Assembly: GCF_000953675.1 (NCBI RefSeq)
Contig: NZ_LN679998.1
Span: forward strand, 1,015,911 to 1,079,910
DNA length: 64,000 nt
Direction: 5' to 3'
Origin: Paraclostridium sordellii
GTDB taxonomy: Bacteria; Bacillota; Clostridia; Peptostreptococcales; Peptostreptococcaceae
In this document: positions 62,211 through 64,000 of the stretch, in pieces
Numbering within the stretch: the first letter of the stretch is position 1
Layout: each line of letters begins with the position of its first letter
Translations under genes and position numbers: made by a program
The notes under the pieces: model-generated
The model's input: only the letters and a program-made list of their open reading frames with translations
Databases searched by the model: none
Told to the model about the DNA's origin: nothing

Positions 62211-63222
62211 TAGAGAATGGAAGCCTTTTAAAATTGAAAAATTATTTGCTGTTAATAAAGGTATCTACTTAAATAACAAAAATATTATAGATGGGAATAT
62301 TCCATATATTACAGCTACTTCTACAAATAATGGTATTAATGATTTTATTGGGAACGGGGTTCTATTTTCAAAAGATACAATAACGATTGAAAAAATTTCA
62401 CTATCAGCATATTATCAGCCACATGATTATTATTGCTCGCATGATGTTTCTGTTATTCAAAATGAAAATCTTGACAAGTATATTTCTTTATTTGTTGCAA
62501 CTATGATAAAAAGGCAAGGAATTAAATATTCTTATGGAAGACAAGCACAAATGAATGTTGTCAAGAGAGAAACTATATTCTTACCGGTAGACGACAGTAA
62601 TAATCCAGATTGGAGTTTTATGAGAGATTATATAAAAAAACACTATGAAGACAAAGAAAAGGCATATGAAAAATATGTAAAAGAAGTGGTTAAAACAATT
62701 AAATATAAATCAATAGTTCCTTTAAACGAAAAAACTTGGGAAGAATTCTTTTTAACAGATTTATTCCCGGTTATTAAAAGGGGTAAAAGACTTACAAAAG
62801 CGAATCAAATTGATGGGAATATTCCTTACATATCTTCAACTTCTTTAAATAATGGAGTTGATAATTATATATCTAATGATAAAAATGTTAGGAAATTTTC
62901 TGACTGCCTGACAATTGCTAATAGTGGGAGTGTAGGAGCAAGTTTTTATCAACCATTTGAATTTATTGCAAGTGATCATATAACGCATTTAAAAAATGAT
63001 GATATGAACAAATATGTATATTTATTCATTGCTACTTTAACAAGTAGATTATCTGGAAAATACAATTTTAACAGAGAAATCAATGATAAAAGAATCTCTA
63101 GAGAAAAGATCGTATTGCCTATTAATAAGTTAGGAAATCCTGATTATGAATATATGGAACAATATATAAAAAATATAATGATAGACAAATATGAGCAATA
63201 TAATCTAAAAAATAATAATTAA
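62197..63222 (+). CDS. Specificity (B/S) subunit of the BcgI-like system
   Basis: 341 aa with two tandem target-recognition domains, each opening in the same way: WKPFKIEKLFAVNKGIYLNN ... NIPYITATSTNNGINDFIGN, and WEEFFLTDLFPVIKRGKRLT ... NIPYISSTSLNNGVDNYISN. Helical spacers (FMRDYIKKHYEDKEKAYEKY, YMEQYIKNIM) follow each. Two domains imply a bipartite recognition site. ATG 62197 is 10 nt after AAGGAG and overlaps the A subunit stop by 14 nt; ATG 62188 is too close to the SD. Confidence 0.85.
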   Translation: MKLSNREWKPFKIEKLFAVNKGIYLNNKNIIDGNIPYITATSTNNGINDFIGNGVLFSKDTITIEKISLSAYYQPHDYYCSHDVSVIQNENLDKYISLFVATMIKRQGIKYSYGRQAQMNVVKRETIFLPVDDSNNPDWSFMRDYIKKHYEDKEKAYEKYVKEVVKTIKYKSIVPLNEKTWEEFFLTDLFPVIKRGKRLTKANQIDGNIPYISSTSLNNGVDNYISNDKNVRKFSDCLTIANSGSVGASFYQPFEFIASDHITHLKNDDMNKYVYLFIATLTSRLSGKYNFNREINDKRISREKIVLPINKLGNPDYEYMEQYIKNIMIDKYEQYNLKNNN

Positions 63223-63583
63223 CTTCTTTTATATATTTAAAAGTTTATTAGATAAGGTAGGTTTAATATAAGTTTGATAAAGATAGTATACTAAATTAAA
63301 ATGTAAGTATTATTTTTTATATGAAATGATAAATTGATAGAAATGAAAAGAATATATTTAGAGATATTTAAGAAAAGCGATAGCATATGATAGAAAAATA
63401 ATGAATAATATGCAAATTTTTAGATTTAATATTAATAGGATAAGGTATTGTGGATATATTAATTATAAAAGTTAATTTAGAATATTTAAATAAGTTATAT
63501 CATTAAATTTGTAAAAAATATAAAGTTTTATAACTATAAAACTTTATATTTTTTTATTTAAACTTATTATAAGACTAAATATA
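63223..63583. other. AT-rich spacer with a terminator
   Basis: No coding frame or RNA gene recognised. A hairpin AATATAAAGTTTTATA ... TATAAAACTTTATATTTTTTT at about 63517-63557 can end transcription of the restriction operon, and perhaps of the convergent gene. Confidence 0.65.
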
Positions 63584-63892
63584 TTAATAAGTTTTTTTCA
63601 ATATTAAATTATCTTCAAATCCACCACGCTCTAACTTCTTCTCATTCCTTCTACTTAAAACCTCATCCTCACTATAACCATACTTAGACCCAATAGCAAA
63701 TAATACCTCTAAACAATCAGCAATCTCATCAAGATTCTTATCCTCTAAAAGCTCACCAACTTCTTCATTAAGCTTCTTATAAAGATACTCTAGAGCCACC
63801 TCATCACTAACAACCTCTATCTCACACTTATTTCCACTAGCCTCTATAATCTCAGGAATTCTATCCCTAACCAACTTATCATAAACCTTCAT
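63584..63892 (-). CDS. MazG-like nucleoside triphosphate pyrophosphohydrolase
   Basis: 102 aa. Start YDKLVRDRIPEIIEASGNKC, metal-binding helix NEEVGELLEDKNLDEIADCL (E-x2-E ... E-x2-D pattern), and the end KKLERGGFEDNLIL. This is the standalone MazG-like (house-cleaning) group, which hydrolyses noncanonical or excess NTPs. GGAGGTG SD on the minus strand. Codon use is ordinary. Confidence 0.9.
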   Translation of the reverse strand: MKVYDKLVRDRIPEIIEASGNKCEIEVVSDEVALEYLYKKLNEEVGELLEDKNLDEIADCLEVLFAIGSKYGYSEDEVLSRRNEKKLERGGFEDNLILKKTY

Positions 63893-63912
63893 AAAAACAC
63901 CTCCAAATAAAA

Positions 63913-64000
63913 TTATTCAAAAATAATAGATGGTCTCCAAGTAACAAATAATTTACCTAAAGCTAAATTATATCTATCATTTAAATATGTACGCCTACTT
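63913..64000 (-). CDS. C-terminal end of a gene running off the window
   Basis: Open frame on the minus strand from the window edge to TAA at 63913-63915, encoding the last 28 residues (TYLNDRYNLALGKLFVTWRP, ending IIFE). Twenty bases separate it from the MazG-like ATG, so the two may be co-transcribed. The visible part is too short to name. Confidence 0.45.
   Translation of the reverse strand, partial: SRRTYLNDRYNLALGKLFVTWRPSIIFE

Noticed and set aside
1-64000. CRISPR arrays, tRNA or rRNA genes
   Set aside because: No regularly spaced repeats, cloverleaf-like sequences with CCA ends or rRNA signatures were noticed on reading; a tRNAscan or Infernal run would settle this.

Overview
The window is very AT-rich, uses strong Shine-Dalgarno (SD) sites and encodes typical Firmicutes families. 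A secreted M9 collagenase, an oleate hydratase, a diaminopropionate ammonia-lyase, a TelA/XpaC pair, a DUF1659-DUF2922-YvrJ set and many XRE, MerR and AraC regulators point to an anaerobic clostridium, most likely Peptostreptococcaceae (Paraclostridium/Paeniclostridium-like). That assignment is an inference from gene content. I saw no rRNA, tRNA or CRISPR array.

Layout. 0-9.5 kb: end of an FtsX-type permease, a MarR regulator divergent from a FUSC membrane protein across a symmetric operator/promoter, a three-gene bactofilin operon (YhbE/YhbF/YhbD-like), YitT, a CGGC protein, a lipoprotein and a Mor-like regulator. 9.5-15 kb: an IS1595-family element with intact ends and target duplication carrying a YcxB-like passenger, then collagenase ColA. 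Terminator plus immA 3' end occurs on both sides of colA as a direct duplication. 15-21 kb: a relic of a phage early region (ImmA, CI-like repressor, Cro-like protein, antirepressor, YqaJ, RecT, DnaD, DnaC) without integrase or structural genes. It holds two copies of a conserved hairpin RNA element whose closing stems differ in sequence but stay fully paired.

21-41 kb: an accessory zone with a MerR-ABC exporter, dpaL with an AraC regulator, an ABC-F gene behind a leader peptide and terminator, esterases, small membrane proteins, small XRE regulators, a GNAT, an S66 peptidase, an MBL hydrolase and two degenerate IS1595 copies. 41-46.5 kb: a PucR regulator, EamA transporter, creatininase-family amidohydrolase and cytosine/creatinine deaminase-like enzyme, probably one catabolic unit. 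46.5-59.7 kb: DUF305, nitroreductase, ArsR, XpaC-TelA, a NatAB-like ABC exporter, DUF3189, the YvrJ/DUF2922/DUF1659 group, a TetR regulator, oleate hydratase and an amidase. 59.9-64 kb: a relic of a second CGGC gene, a BcgI-like two-subunit restriction-modification system, a MazG-like pyrophosphohydrolase and the 3' end of a further gene.

A recurring trait is that several genes with good SD sites appear to begin at ATT or ATA, not ATG/GTG/TTG (2841, 15929, 21263, 30554, 34247). The most interesting non-coding items are the phage hairpin pair (18013-18096, 19314-19406), the ABC-F attenuator (28047-28172) and a perfect 27-bp inverted repeat covering an RBS and start codon (34191-34248).
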